Virus record (IMG/VR): IMGVR_UViG_3300035703_000094
Coordinates: 1-62,646 of that record
Reading direction: 5' to 3' (one strand)
DNA from: a virus
Length of the DNA stretch: 62,646 nt
Below the pieces are notes generated by a model. That model ran no database searches. It was not told where the DNA came from and saw only the letters and a list, made by a program, of their open reading frames with translations. Made by a program: the position numbers and the translations under genes. Every line of letters starts with the position of its first letter. Position 1 is the first letter of the stretch. Shown here one piece after another: positions 35,416 to 44,170 of the stretch.

Positions 35416-36795
35416 TTAGATGGTGAAGTTTTCCAGGACCACGCCTGCTGCAGGGTGAGTGCAGAGGAGGGCAATCTGGCCTTCCATGTAGGAAGCGATA
35501 CGGCGCTCATGGCCTCCGCCAGAAGCTGGCTTGAGGTGGAGCTTGCCGGAACCAACGTCCACAGGAGTCATTTCGGTGAAGTACAGCTGCATCATTGCAG
35601 ACTGACCAGCCGATTGCTTAGGCAGAGCGTATGCACGTTTCTGCTTAATGTACTCGGAGCTGATAACTTCGAGCGTGTCGTTCTCGTGCTGGAACACGAA
35701 TGCTTTCGCACCCTGAACGCGCTGGCTGTCAGTTACAGTCAAGCGGCGCTTATCTTCATCAGCTTCCACGAGCGAGTCGCGTGCTTCAGGAGACATAGCG
35801 AGCATATCCCATTTGTACAAGCCTTGGCCGACTGCGACCTTAGCTTCGCTCAGTGCTTCCTGCACATACTTGAGGGCAATCAACTGAGCCGAGCAGTCGA
35901 TACGAGTACCGGCTGTGATTCCGCTCATCTGGATTCCGTGAACGATACGTCCGTCGTTAGCCAAGAGTGACTCGAAACCAGCAAACACGTTCGAGACAGT
36001 TCCGTAATCAGCGACTGCGCCGGAGAGGTCAGGAACATCCGACTGGCCTGCACGGTAAACCAAGTCACCTGCAGAAACATCACCGACAGTTGCAACGGTC
36101 AAAACTGACTCATCAGAGTTAACAGCTTCAAGAGTTACAGTGTTGGTCTTACGGCTGCGGCTCACAACGCGGAGAGCTACAATCGAACCAGCAGAAACAG
36201 TAGGCTGTTGAGCTGCACCAGCAGCGGTACGGCAAATTACGAGGTCTCCATACTCAAAGAGACCGACGTGGCCGCGAGCTGCGTTTGCTGTGTCGAGGAC
36301 AACAACAAGTCTTCCGCCCGAGACAGAAGCCGAAGCAACGGTACCGATAACGCCTGTTCCGTCGCCGTAGAGGTCTGCAGCGATACGACGCTTGGTAGCG
36401 ATAGCTTTAGATTGCATTTCGAGAGCGAGAGGCTCTGCATACTTGAGGGGGCTGTTCAGTGCTTTCTTGTACAGGTTGTACTCGATTTCCACAGTAGCGT
36501 CGAGTTCCTTGGAGACAGCAATCTTCTCGCTGATACCAATGCGCTGAGCCTTTGGAAAGTTTGCGCTGAAGTTGGGGTTGGCATACTGAACTGCCGATGG
36601 CCCGAGGGAGGTCTGGAGAAGGAAGCGTTGCTCGCGCCAGTTGGGGTCGCCAACGCGGAACTTCTTAACCATCTCAAAGTCTGGGAAGGTGCGGTTCAAC
36701 TGATTGAACACACCGGATGTGAAGGCAATCTGGAGGAACTTACCGAGGGGAAGTCCACCGACGCCGTTTACGCCTGCAATTGGGTCGAATGCCAT
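35416..36795 (-). CDS. Major capsid protein
   Basis: A 459-residue protein that follows a scaffold-like gene by 13 bases and is followed by a strong terminator, the usual position of the main coat protein. It starts MAFDPIAGVNGVGGLPLGKF. It has a pattern of mixed helices and strands with RRIAADLYGDGTGVIGTVAS, AFVFQHENDTLEVISSEYIK and a beta-rich end, consistent with an HK97-fold coat with an inserted surface domain (residues about 150-270, many Val, Ser and Thr). No protease gene is seen nearby, so assembly probably uses a separate scaffold, as in P22- or T7-like phages. The ribosome-binding site is AAGGAGTAAATTCTC. Confidence 0.85.
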   Translation of the reverse strand: MAFDPIAGVNGVGGLPLGKFLQIAFTSGVFNQLNRTFPDFEMVKKFRVGDPNWREQRFLLQTSLGPSAVQYANPNFSANFPKAQRIGISEKIAVSKELDATVEIEYNLYKKALNSPLKYAEPLALEMQSKAIATKRRIAADLYGDGTGVIGTVASASVSGGRLVVVLDTANAARGHVGLFEYGDLVICRTAAGAAQQPTVSAGSIVALRVVSRSRKTNTVTLEAVNSDESVLTVATVGDVSAGDLVYRAGQSDVPDLSGAVADYGTVSNVFAGFESLLANDGRIVHGIQMSGITAGTRIDCSAQLIALKYVQEALSEAKVAVGQGLYKWDMLAMSPEARDSLVEADEDKRRLTVTDSQRVQGAKAFVFQHENDTLEVISSEYIKQKRAYALPKQSAGQSAMMQLYFTEMTPVDVGSGKLHLKPASGGGHERRIASYMEGQIALLCTHPAAGVVLENFTI

Positions 36796-36808
36796 GAGAA
36801 TTTACTCC

Positions 36809-37900
36809 TTATTTTACGCGGCCAGTTAACATACTGGAAAGGGCAGCTGCCCAGTTATTATCCGCAATATGTTTATTAAAAGATTCCTTGTCTGTCTGTC
36901 TACTCCCTTGTACTGTCTGGGCTTTTGCTGCAACCTTGGTTGCGACATTAGCTTTGCGGGCCTCAGCTGCGACTGCTGCCTCTTCTTTCGCTTTGATATT
37001 CATACCTTGTCTAAGACTGTTGGCAACTTCTTCAAACACGCGGCGAGTCATGGCGGGAGTAATTGCCTGCTTACCTTGTTGTTCTTCGATGTTGGAAAGA
37101 ATGTCGATAGCTTCGGACCAGACCGTACGGTCGAGCCTGTCTTCGAGCTGTTCATTACCCAACGTGCCAGCGAATCGGACACGGTCAAACGAAGGGTTGA
37201 CAACGGATTGGAGAGCCGCTTCTTCAGCCGCCGCACGTTCCTTGGCGATAGCTTCCTCTCGTTCCTTGAGACGCTTCGACTCAATGCTGCGTTCTCTCTC
37301 AATCCGGTCAAGCCGTTCGCGGAGTTGAATTTTCTCAAGTTCGTCAGGAGTTGCATCGCGCTTTGCAAGTTCCTTATCAACTTGTTTTTGTAGCCATTCA
37401 GTGTAAGCACCCTGCTTGTTGGCCAGCAAATCTACCAGACCTTCAAGACCTTGAGAAGTATAGGCTTGCTCCACAGCATCCCATGCCGTCTGCACATCCT
37501 TGTATTGTGCTTCCCTTTCTTCCAGGTTCTTGCGAAGTTGGTCTCGCTCGTTTTGCCACTTGCGGGCACCAGCTGCCATCGAGATGGCTTTCTTGATTGC
37601 ATCCTTATTTGCCCAATCAATCTTGATGCGTTTGCGTCCAGTCTCGTCAGTCAAATCGAGGTATTCCACCTCTCCCTGCGCTTCCGGCTGTCCTGCGGAG
37701 CCAGCCACTTGGCCTGACTGCGTCTCGGAGTCAATATCAACTGGCTGGGCACCGCCCTCAGAGTCAATATCGACAGGTGGTACATACGAGTCAGCACTGA
37801 CTGACCCACCATCTGCAGCAGGTTCCGCACCTACGGTGGCTATATCTTCTCCGCCGCCGCCCCACAAGTTTGGAAAAAGATTCTCACTATTACCGGACAT
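36809..37900 (-). CDS. Scaffolding protein
   Basis: A 363-residue acidic and helical protein. The N-terminus is disordered and contains VDIDSE repeats; the middle is a long charged coiled coil (DELEKIQLRERLDRIERERS and following); the C-terminal 60 residues are basic with FNKHIADNNWAAALSSMLTG. Scaffold proteins have this shape, with a helical C-terminus that binds the coat. It is placed directly before the capsid gene. The start follows AAGGAGCAAAGC. Confidence 0.82.
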   Translation of the reverse strand: MSGNSENLFPNLWGGGGEDIATVGAEPAADGGSVSADSYVPPVDIDSEGGAQPVDIDSETQSGQVAGSAGQPEAQGEVEYLDLTDETGRKRIKIDWANKDAIKKAISMAAGARKWQNERDQLRKNLEEREAQYKDVQTAWDAVEQAYTSQGLEGLVDLLANKQGAYTEWLQKQVDKELAKRDATPDELEKIQLRERLDRIERERSIESKRLKEREEAIAKERAAAEEAALQSVVNPSFDRVRFAGTLGNEQLEDRLDRTVWSEAIDILSNIEEQQGKQAITPAMTRRVFEEVANSLRQGMNIKAKEEAAVAAEARKANVATKVAAKAQTVQGSRQTDKESFNKHIADNNWAAALSSMLTGRVK

Positions 37901-37960
37901 TGCTTTGCTCCTTCTACGTCCTATTGGGAGGATAGTAGACTTTGTCCCTTTCGGGTTTAG

Positions 37961-37990
37961 CGTACGTCCCAGACCACCTGGGATAGTACG
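37961..37990. promoter_or_regulatory. Large inverted repeat before the scaffold gene
   Basis: CGTAC-g-TCCCAG-accac-CTGGGA-ta-GTACG forms an 11-pair hairpin with small interior bulges. On the minus-strand message it precedes a second small hairpin, CCC-GAAA-GGG, about ten bases further on. No T-run follows. The element stands between the 72-residue gene and the scaffold start, in one of the few gaps of this operon. It could be an RNase III-type processing site that adjusts scaffold and capsid dosage, or an operator. Confidence 0.5.
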
Positions 37991-38007
37991 AATGTGGAAA
38001 TATTAGA

Positions 38008-38226
38008 TTATTTTTTAGGAGGTGTCAACTGATTCTGTTGTTTCTTTTTCAATTCTTCGCTTACCTTCTCTCCAAAAGAAGGTCCAGAGAATTGTGACTC
38101 AATCCATCTTTTCACTTTAGTCATCAGCCCTTCTGACTCTTCTTCATTATTAGTCGGGCCACCAAAAGCGGAAGATATTGATTCTGCTGCTTTCTGTTGT
38201 TCTTCAGTATTCCATTGCTTTGGCAT
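38008..38226 (-). CDS. Hypothetical protein between portal and scaffold, 72 aa
   Basis: A small, hydrophilic protein starting MPKQWNTEEQQKAAESISSA, with GLMTKVKRWIESQFSGPSFG in the middle and a Lys/Gln-rich end. The ATG shares a base with the stop of the portal gene. No motif is recognised. Its position suggests a head assembly factor. Confidence 0.7.
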   Translation of the reverse strand: MPKQWNTEEQQKAAESISSAFGGPTNNEEESEGLMTKVKRWIESQFSGPSFGEKVSEELKKKQQNQLTPPKK

Positions 38227-40169
38227 TAGGCTGGTCCTCCGGGTGGTGGTGGCATGCCTGGCATACCGGGTGGCGGTGCTGCTGCGGCTGTTTTTGTTGC
38301 TTGCATTTCTTCACGGGCTTTGATGTGTTTCTTAATCAACTCTTTATGAATAGGATTCAGGTACTTAAATTCTGCGGTCATGATATAGATATAAGCAAAT
38401 GCAAGCATATTGATGTGGTCATCCAATTCCTCTGGCTCAATGTAGACACCTTTGATACGCATTTCTTCAAAGATTTCACGTTGACGAGTTTCTGCCAGTT
38501 CAATATGGTCGTAGGCGTTTTCCAATTCATTCAGTTTTAGTAATTGTAGCATCTTGCGTGGCTGCACACCTGCCTGCTGAAAGAGGGGCATCATCTGCAG
38601 AATCTCTTCACGGCGAGTCATTGGGTCAAGCGAGAGGGATGCACCATATTCGACAACCAGGTCAAATCCCGATGCAATGTCGGCACCGGAGATGTTCATT
38701 GACTCAAAGGCTTTCTCTTTACCAAGCACTTTAATGGTACGAGTCTCTTTCCAATTCTCTGCGACAATCTGTAGATAGGTCTTATAGACCCACTCAACGA
38801 CGGCAATATCCTTATTAAAGAGACGCTTACGAATCATGTTAGATTGCTGTGTTGCGTACTGCAGAGAGAAGCCTGAAGTCTCACGCTGCATGTTACCCAT
38901 CACGGCATCATTGATACCGAACACGTCGTCGATACCGCGCTCCATCCGGTCGCCGATGTTAGGCAAAGCCGATGGCATAGGTACGGGTTCCATGAAGCTG
39001 GGAGGAATGGAGCCTGTATATTTGATAACATCCCAGGTCGAGTTTGTGATGGATTCATCTGCAATCTCTGCTGACTCTGGCATAATGATACGTGCAACAC
39101 CGTGAGCTTGCAAGATGTCGAGCATTACGGTATCCACGCGGTTCTTTGCATCCTGCATTGCAGAAGCATAGGCGACAACACTCATGCCCCAGTAAGTGCC
39201 GGGAACGTCAATATCTGTAAGAATCTTGTAGGGAAGATAGGCACGTGTAGGTCCTGGCTTACCGCCCTTCAGCTTCTGTGTAAAGCGGTGCGGGCTAACT
39301 GTCAATGCTGTGAGCTGTGTCCCGTCTTCGAGGCACCAGCAATAACGTCCCTGCATACCATTCATTGGTGTGCCTGTTTCCCAGTACTGATAGCATTTGA
39401 CTGAATCGTAGCGATACTTGTTGGCTACAGCTGAGGAGGTACTCTGGTATTCTTCGATGTCTGTCTCGTATCCCTTTTGTCTTACGCGCTCAAGTACTTC
39501 CAGTTTGTCCGGGAATAGGTAAACTGCTTCCTCATAACGTAGGTCGATTTCTTCAAAGACATAGGAGACTTCTTCCCAGGTCGTAGCGTCTGCGTCAGGA
39601 TAGATTTTCCAGACAGAAGGTACGGTAAATTCAAAGTCACCGCTCATGACGACTTCTTCTGTTTCCGGGTCGTAATCTGAAATTTCGCCCTTCATTGTAT
39701 TGAAGAAACACTTGGCAAATCCTGAACCATAAATGAGAGTTTCAAGGTTAAGTTGGTCTTTACGTTCAGCCATCTGGTAATGCCGGATACCATAGCGCAC
39801 AAGTCTGTCCGCTGCATCGGCTGCATAGCGGTCATTGGGGTCTGCACTTGTTGGTTTAGGAATAACAGTAGGCGGGTTAGCTGACATCTGGCTATGGATG
39901 AAACGTAGATTCTTCATCGTGCGATTGATGGAGATGTCTGCCTGCGTCATATCTTGTTGATAAGCGGCAGCTTCGCCATCGGTACTAAAGGAAAGCGATA
40001 CGTCTGAATTCTGGATACCAGAGGAACGAGTGGCGTAAACTGTACGCTCATTCTCTTCCCACTGCTTTTCGTAACGAGCACGTGCTTGCCTAGAGAACTG
40101 CAATCTCTTGGCTAGTTCTTTCTTTATCTGGTCCTCGTTGGTCCACCACTGCAAGCGAACTTTACTCAT
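38226..40169 (-). CDS. Portal protein
   Basis: A 647-residue protein that forms the head entry ring for DNA. Between the terminase and scaffold genes, a protein of this size is expected to be the portal. The sequence supports this: a helical N-terminus (LQFSRQARARYEKQWEENER), a beta-rich centre with FEFTVPSVWKIYPDADATTW, GTYWGMSVVAYASAMQDAKN and DDVFGINDAVMGN, and a helical wing-like C-terminus ending in a Pro/Gly/Met-rich tail. The pattern resembles podovirus portals of the P22/T7 superfamily. It overlaps its neighbours by one to four bases. Confidence 0.85.
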   Translation of the reverse strand: MSKVRLQWWTNEDQIKKELAKRLQFSRQARARYEKQWEENERTVYATRSSGIQNSDVSLSFSTDGEAAAYQQDMTQADISINRTMKNLRFIHSQMSANPPTVIPKPTSADPNDRYAADAADRLVRYGIRHYQMAERKDQLNLETLIYGSGFAKCFFNTMKGEISDYDPETEEVVMSGDFEFTVPSVWKIYPDADATTWEEVSYVFEEIDLRYEEAVYLFPDKLEVLERVRQKGYETDIEEYQSTSSAVANKYRYDSVKCYQYWETGTPMNGMQGRYCWCLEDGTQLTALTVSPHRFTQKLKGGKPGPTRAYLPYKILTDIDVPGTYWGMSVVAYASAMQDAKNRVDTVMLDILQAHGVARIIMPESAEIADESITNSTWDVIKYTGSIPPSFMEPVPMPSALPNIGDRMERGIDDVFGINDAVMGNMQRETSGFSLQYATQQSNMIRKRLFNKDIAVVEWVYKTYLQIVAENWKETRTIKVLGKEKAFESMNISGADIASGFDLVVEYGASLSLDPMTRREEILQMMPLFQQAGVQPRKMLQLLKLNELENAYDHIELAETRQREIFEEMRIKGVYIEPEELDDHINMLAFAYIYIMTAEFKYLNPIHKELIKKHIKAREEMQATKTAAAAPPPGMPGMPPPPGGPA

Positions 40170-40507
40170 TTACGGCCTCCATTATAGGCTCTTAGTAAGG
40201 CTTCTCTTCTTTTTCTGTAGGCTTGCTGGATTTCTTCGATGCGCCCTTTTTGGCCGGCATTGGGAGGCGACGGACGGAAGCGATTGTCACCATCACGCCT
40301 TTGCCACCCTCTTTGCGTTTCTTTTTGCAGGTCTCGCAACCGCATCCGTTGTCCATCTCGTGACCCCTTGCTTATTTTTAGATTACGTTTTGCTCGCTCT
40401 ACGAAGGCGCGTGATGAACGCTCAATACGTAGAGCCTTTAACCATAAAGCACCCGCAAGGCACAGTATCATAAGAGAAAAGATGTAGCAAGCTACCAACG
40501 TCCCCAT
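40166..40507 (-). CDS. Membrane-anchored basic protein, spanin- or Rz-like candidate
   Basis: A 113-residue protein with an N-terminal membrane segment (TLVACYIFSLMILCLAGALW, residues 3-22), followed by a strongly basic and charged helix (many Arg, Lys, Gln). This resembles inner-membrane spanins, except that the tail is unusually Arg-rich. It overlaps the end of the large terminase gene by 16 bases and the start of the portal gene by four. The alternative is a membrane factor involved in DNA packaging. Confidence 0.5.
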   Translation of the reverse strand: MGTLVACYIFSLMILCLAGALWLKALRIERSSRAFVERAKRNLKISKGSRDGQRMRLRDLQKETQRGWQRRDGDNRFRPSPPNAGQKGRIEEIQQAYRKRREALLRAYNGGRK

Positions 40508-41970
40508 GGTTTACCCCATACTCCCTTGCGAGTTTTAACTCCGCGAAATCCTCGTACTTTGTTTTGACTAGATTGTTTCGCTTCGTATGCCTGCTCTTTG
40601 CGGGCATGGTGAGCTTGACGCATATCGGTCCAATAGTCAACAGGACTTGTGTATCCCTCGTACTTTGGTTTCATTTCGTTGAAGTAAACTGCAGAGTCGT
40701 GCAAGTGGTACTTGGAACTCTTGGCAATTTTCTGGTCTTCTGAGTTTGACCATTGCATGGTGGTAAGTTCGGCTATCAGCTCGTGGCACCAGGGTGCGAT
40801 AAATAGAGTCTGCCCTAGACAAAGCTGAAGATTCTTCATCATCTCAAGTTTGCGATTCGATTTATGCACAATAGGCATGTAGCGCATACCCAACTTAGCA
40901 GCTGCACCCTCATACCAAGGAGCCGCTGAGTCATAGATTCTTCGTACTATGTTGTAACCCATAGTCTTTTGCTTTACGACCGCTGCGTAATCTGCCGTAT
41001 CACGCAGGCCAGACAAGTACTCTGCCTTGACGCAGTACCAATGTCCTGTATTCGGGTCTTCAGCCCAGACAGTCATGCCGTGGGCAGTGGTGATGGCAGG
41101 GTCAGAGGACTCTACGTGACGCCAGCCTGGACTATAGTTATCCGGGGCTGCGACCATGACTTGTGGGTCGAAGAAGTAGACAGCACTCTCGGCGCTCATC
41201 CACTCACCTTCGAGACGACAACGTCGAATATGCTCAGGGTAGAGATTCATTTCCTGCAGAATCAATGCCTGCTTATCGGGCGTATAGACCGGATTGTCGA
41301 ACATGTGAATCTTGAACATCTGTCCTTGTGCTTCTGGCAAGTTGTCGCAGAAGGAACGTATCTCATTATTGACAATGAGGGGAGTAAAGGTAGCCCAGAA
41401 GTAGCCTTGGTTCTTTTGGATACGACGCAAGGATTCGTTGAAAAGGTCAATAGAGTTAGGCATTTCATCAATCCATACAGCATGTGCTGTATATGACTGG
41501 ATGCGTTCACGCGCCTGGTTGACGTTCTCGTAGGATTGAAACAGGAGCGTATTGCCTGTAGGCTTATGTATTACTTTCTGTAGAATATTACCTGCCCGAA
41601 ACTCGTGTAGCTCAGATGGGTCAAGGTAGCTTTTGATACGGTAGTAGAGCGATTCCTCGATAATCTTTCCAGTCTTACCGAGTACAAGAATTTGTAAACG
41701 CTCTGTGCCCCACTCTGCAGGACGGGTCCAGGTTGGGTGTGTCTCGCTGAGCATCCAGCTGAAAGTACGAGCACCGAGGGTAGTCTTCGAGGACTGATTA
41801 CCTCCGCGTACTACAGTAATCTTGTTATGACCAAAGGAGTCAAGAATAGCTTGTTGTTTTGGAGAAGGCTTGGCTGCAAGATTATTTGGGTCAATGGCAG
41901 CTGCCTGCTCCAGCCTATTCAGCCGGCGCAGGGCAAGTGCCATCTTCTTCAAATGCAAATCATTACTCAT
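40492..41970 (-). CDS. terL: Terminase large subunit
   Basis: The DNA-packaging motor, 492 residues. The ATPase domain has Walker A VVRGGNQSSKTT (about 53-64) and Walker B HAVWIDEMP (D168, E169). The nuclease domain is C-terminal, with candidate metal-binding acidic residues in SSDPAITTAHGM, RIYDSAAPWYEG and YHLHDSAVYFN. It pumps DNA into the procapsid and cuts concatemers. The N-terminal 30 residues are helical and may bind the small subunit. It lies far from the small subunit (about 6.5 kb), separated by surface proteins and ribonucleotide reductase, which is unusual. Confidence 0.93.
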   Translation of the reverse strand: MSNDLHLKKMALALRRLNRLEQAAAIDPNNLAAKPSPKQQAILDSFGHNKITVVRGGNQSSKTTLGARTFSWMLSETHPTWTRPAEWGTERLQILVLGKTGKIIEESLYYRIKSYLDPSELHEFRAGNILQKVIHKPTGNTLLFQSYENVNQARERIQSYTAHAVWIDEMPNSIDLFNESLRRIQKNQGYFWATFTPLIVNNEIRSFCDNLPEAQGQMFKIHMFDNPVYTPDKQALILQEMNLYPEHIRRCRLEGEWMSAESAVYFFDPQVMVAAPDNYSPGWRHVESSDPAITTAHGMTVWAEDPNTGHWYCVKAEYLSGLRDTADYAAVVKQKTMGYNIVRRIYDSAAPWYEGAAAKLGMRYMPIVHKSNRKLEMMKNLQLCLGQTLFIAPWCHELIAELTTMQWSNSEDQKIAKSSKYHLHDSAVYFNEMKPKYEGYTSPVDYWTDMRQAHHARKEQAYEAKQSSQNKVRGFRGVKTRKGVWGKPWGRW

Positions 41971-42169
41971 CTTTGTCTAACTCGCTAGAGTTAACTACTC
42001 GTACTATCGGTGGCAAAATCAATAAGCATAGAACTACGAGAGCCAGAATAACAGGAGCAGAAAAAGACACAACGGAATGAATATATCCCAGGGTAACACC
42101 TGCGCCAATCCAATGAATGATGGAGGTAAGATAGATAAGCACATGTCTTTGTTCAGGTTCTTTGCTCAT
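41963..42169 (-). CDS. Two-span membrane protein, holin candidate
   Basis: A 68-residue protein with two hydrophobic segments, about residues 11-30 (IYLTSIIHWIGAGVTLGYI) and 35-56 (PVILALVVLCLLILPPIV). A short charged N-terminus and the acidic C-terminus LDKDE complete it. Two spans with charged ends is the topology of class II holins. It sits between ribonucleotide reductase and terminase and overlaps the terminase start by eight bases. If it is the holin, the lysis genes of this phage are dispersed. Confidence 0.6.
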   Translation of the reverse strand: MSKEPEQRHVLIYLTSIIHWIGAGVTLGYIHSVVSFSAPVILALVVLCLLILPPIVRVVNSSELDKDE

Positions 42170-42185
42170 CTATCTGTCCTCGTGG

Positions 42186-44033
42186 TTAAAGAATAGAGCA
42201 CTTGTCTCCTTCGCATCCAGAAGTTTGTGCGCGAAGGTCATGTTTCTGCTCATACTGTACTTCACTTAGGTCCAGTTCGCAACTCAATACTTTGCCAAGC
42301 AATTCTTCGTAACGCTCCTTGCTGATAGCTTCGTAAGGTGCCTGAACGTAGGTGTTCTCATCGAGCGGAAGTAAAGAGATACCTGCGTATGAGTCGCGGT
42401 TATTCCACATCCATACGTCCAAATCCTTCTGGTCTTGCTCACCACGATAGTAACAGGTTAAGGACACATTGTGCATATTAGGTCCACGGTCATGCCCTGG
42501 TTTAATCCAGTTTTCCTGAATATATTTAGCACGTTCAAGCTGCTCAATACATGATTCTTTACTGGCGACGATACCTGGCATTTGAATAGGTAAAGCGATG
42601 CAATTGAGACTTGGTTGAAATTCGTCCGTTTCGACTAATTCGCTGGGCAGTGAATTTGAAAGATAGACTGCGAGTGGGTCATCCTTGGCAATACGCACGC
42701 GACGCAGGTAATAAGGCGCGTAGGCACCGTGAATGCCTGCGGTGGTACCCAACACTGTCGAGGTAGTTCCAGAGGGCTTGGTAGTCGTAATACGGGCTGC
42801 GTGATTGATGCCTAGTTCGTGAGCCAATTCTTTGTTCCACAGACGAGTCATGTCAGCAATCTCTGCAAGGTCCCATCTTTTGAGATTCTCCCAGTTCTGT
42901 GCCTGTCCTGTGATGGATACACCGAGCAAAGCATCTTGTTCTGCAATCTGTTTCCAGCGTGGTTTGACGTAGTTGAAGTTGGTCAGAGCTGCCTGGAAGG
43001 TACCAAGCACAGTGGCATAATAAGCGGCCTGAGCAAAGTCAAATTCATTCTCGCAGACGGCTGCATTGATTTCTGTCAGGTTGCAAAGTCCCTGAGATTG
43101 CAGACTAATCTCAGCGCAAGGGTTGGTTCCGTAGTCTGGGTCATTGGTCCAGAAGACTCCTGGCTCTCCTGCCTTGGATTCGAGGCATGCACGCAGTGTA
43201 TCTCTGAAGTGTATGTAGTTTGACTTGCCGCGAATAAGAACTGCTGAGTTATTTGCGCGAGCACGTTGTGGAGCGCGTTGCCACCATGCCCCGCTCTTGG
43301 AAAGAAGCATCTCCTCCTCATCTTGGTCAAAGAGGGAAATAAGAGCTGCGCGACGTACACCGCCTACAACGACTACGTCTGCAATGTAGCAGACCACATC
43401 GTGGACTTCGATGGGGCGGAGTTTACGTCCCTCTGCACCGCGAAGGATGCGGCGAATATTCTCGTGCGCAGTACGCAGTGACTCAGGACCGCTGGCTGTA
43501 CCTCCGGTAGAGAGGCGGGTACCGGCTGCACGAATCTGCGAGTAGTCAAATTTAATATTTGGATTTTCCAGCAGAACTTGTACTGACTCAGCCCAAGCCT
43601 CACGCGAGTCGCCTACTAGAGCGAAGGCAAGTTCCTCGGACTCCTGCTTTGCGATTGTAGGAAGTTGACTAATATGAGAGCGTTGCACAGAGAAGCCAAC
43701 ACCCGTACCATTCATAAGAATGTAAAAAATATCCGAAATGTCTTTAAAGTCTTTTATAGCGACAAAAGAACAATTGTAAGCACGCATATTTTCACGGGAA
43801 AGTCCCTCACCTGCAAATTGCAGCATACGCATACTGGGTACAATCATTCGGCTTTTTACGTAGGAACAAGCACGGCCAATAAGGTCGTGATGTTGTGAAG
43901 AAAACTGGTCAATCATGAATTGCTCGTAGCGTTCAACAACTTGATTCCAGCTTTCTTTTTTTCCTGAAGGGAGAACTTGGCTGTAGGTTCTGTAGAAGGC
44001 CAAGTCGGAAAGAATCTGTGCGGTCCTTTGCAT
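42186..44033 (-). CDS. nrdJ: Adenosylcobalamin-dependent (class II) ribonucleotide reductase
   Basis: A 615-residue enzyme that reduces ribonucleotides to deoxyribonucleotides, using vitamin B12 to start the radical and no oxygen. The radical-cysteine motif TNPCAEISLQ gives N304, C306 and E308. The other half of the active-site pair is C88 (AYNCSF), and the C-terminal redox pair is C607 and C612 (SGCEGDKCSIL). It aligns best with monomeric RTPR-type enzymes (Lactobacillus-like, about 740 residues) but is shorter. The host must make or import cobalamin. It has its own promoter and operator-like repeat upstream and is embedded among structural genes. Confidence 0.93.
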   Translation of the reverse strand: MQRTAQILSDLAFYRTYSQVLPSGKKESWNQVVERYEQFMIDQFSSQHHDLIGRACSYVKSRMIVPSMRMLQFAGEGLSRENMRAYNCSFVAIKDFKDISDIFYILMNGTGVGFSVQRSHISQLPTIAKQESEELAFALVGDSREAWAESVQVLLENPNIKFDYSQIRAAGTRLSTGGTASGPESLRTAHENIRRILRGAEGRKLRPIEVHDVVCYIADVVVVGGVRRAALISLFDQDEEEMLLSKSGAWWQRAPQRARANNSAVLIRGKSNYIHFRDTLRACLESKAGEPGVFWTNDPDYGTNPCAEISLQSQGLCNLTEINAAVCENEFDFAQAAYYATVLGTFQAALTNFNYVKPRWKQIAEQDALLGVSITGQAQNWENLKRWDLAEIADMTRLWNKELAHELGINHAARITTTKPSGTTSTVLGTTAGIHGAYAPYYLRRVRIAKDDPLAVYLSNSLPSELVETDEFQPSLNCIALPIQMPGIVASKESCIEQLERAKYIQENWIKPGHDRGPNMHNVSLTCYYRGEQDQKDLDVWMWNNRDSYAGISLLPLDENTYVQAPYEAISKERYEELLGKVLSCELDLSEVQYEQKHDLRAQTSGCEGDKCSIL

Positions 44034-44076
44034 GGGTATCCTCCGTCCAACTCCGTGAAATCAGAGTGGTTTTAGG

Positions 44077-44105
44077 AGTATATCACCTGCTGACCAGGTG
44101 GTCAA
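44077..44105 (-). promoter_or_regulatory. Promoter of nrdJ with operator-like repeat in the spacer
   Basis: On the minus strand TTGACC (44105-44100), 17 bases, then TATACT (44082-44077) forms a sigma70-type promoter with five of six matches in each box. The 17-base spacer is filled exactly by the inverted repeat CACCTG-N5-CAGGTG (44084-44100). A protein bound there would block RNA polymerase. The expected start of transcription is near 44070, leaving a leader of about 37 bases before the ATG, with GGAGG as ribosome-binding site. Confidence 0.8.
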
Positions 44106-44116
44106 GTCCGCTTTCT

Positions 44117-44149
44117 GAAAAAAGAAAAAGCCCTGCATTTCTGCAGGGC
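44117..44149 (-). terminator. Rho-independent terminator upstream of the nrdJ promoter
   Basis: On the minus strand GCCCTGCA-GAAA-TGCAGGGC is followed by TTTTTCTTTTTTC. The eight-pair stem with a GAAA loop and long T-run is very strong. It lies 22 bases after the stop of the preceding gene and 12 bases before the -35 box, so nrdJ is transcriptionally separate from the surface-protein operon. Confidence 0.93.
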
Positions 44150-44170
44150 CACGCTTTCGGAAGTAACGAA

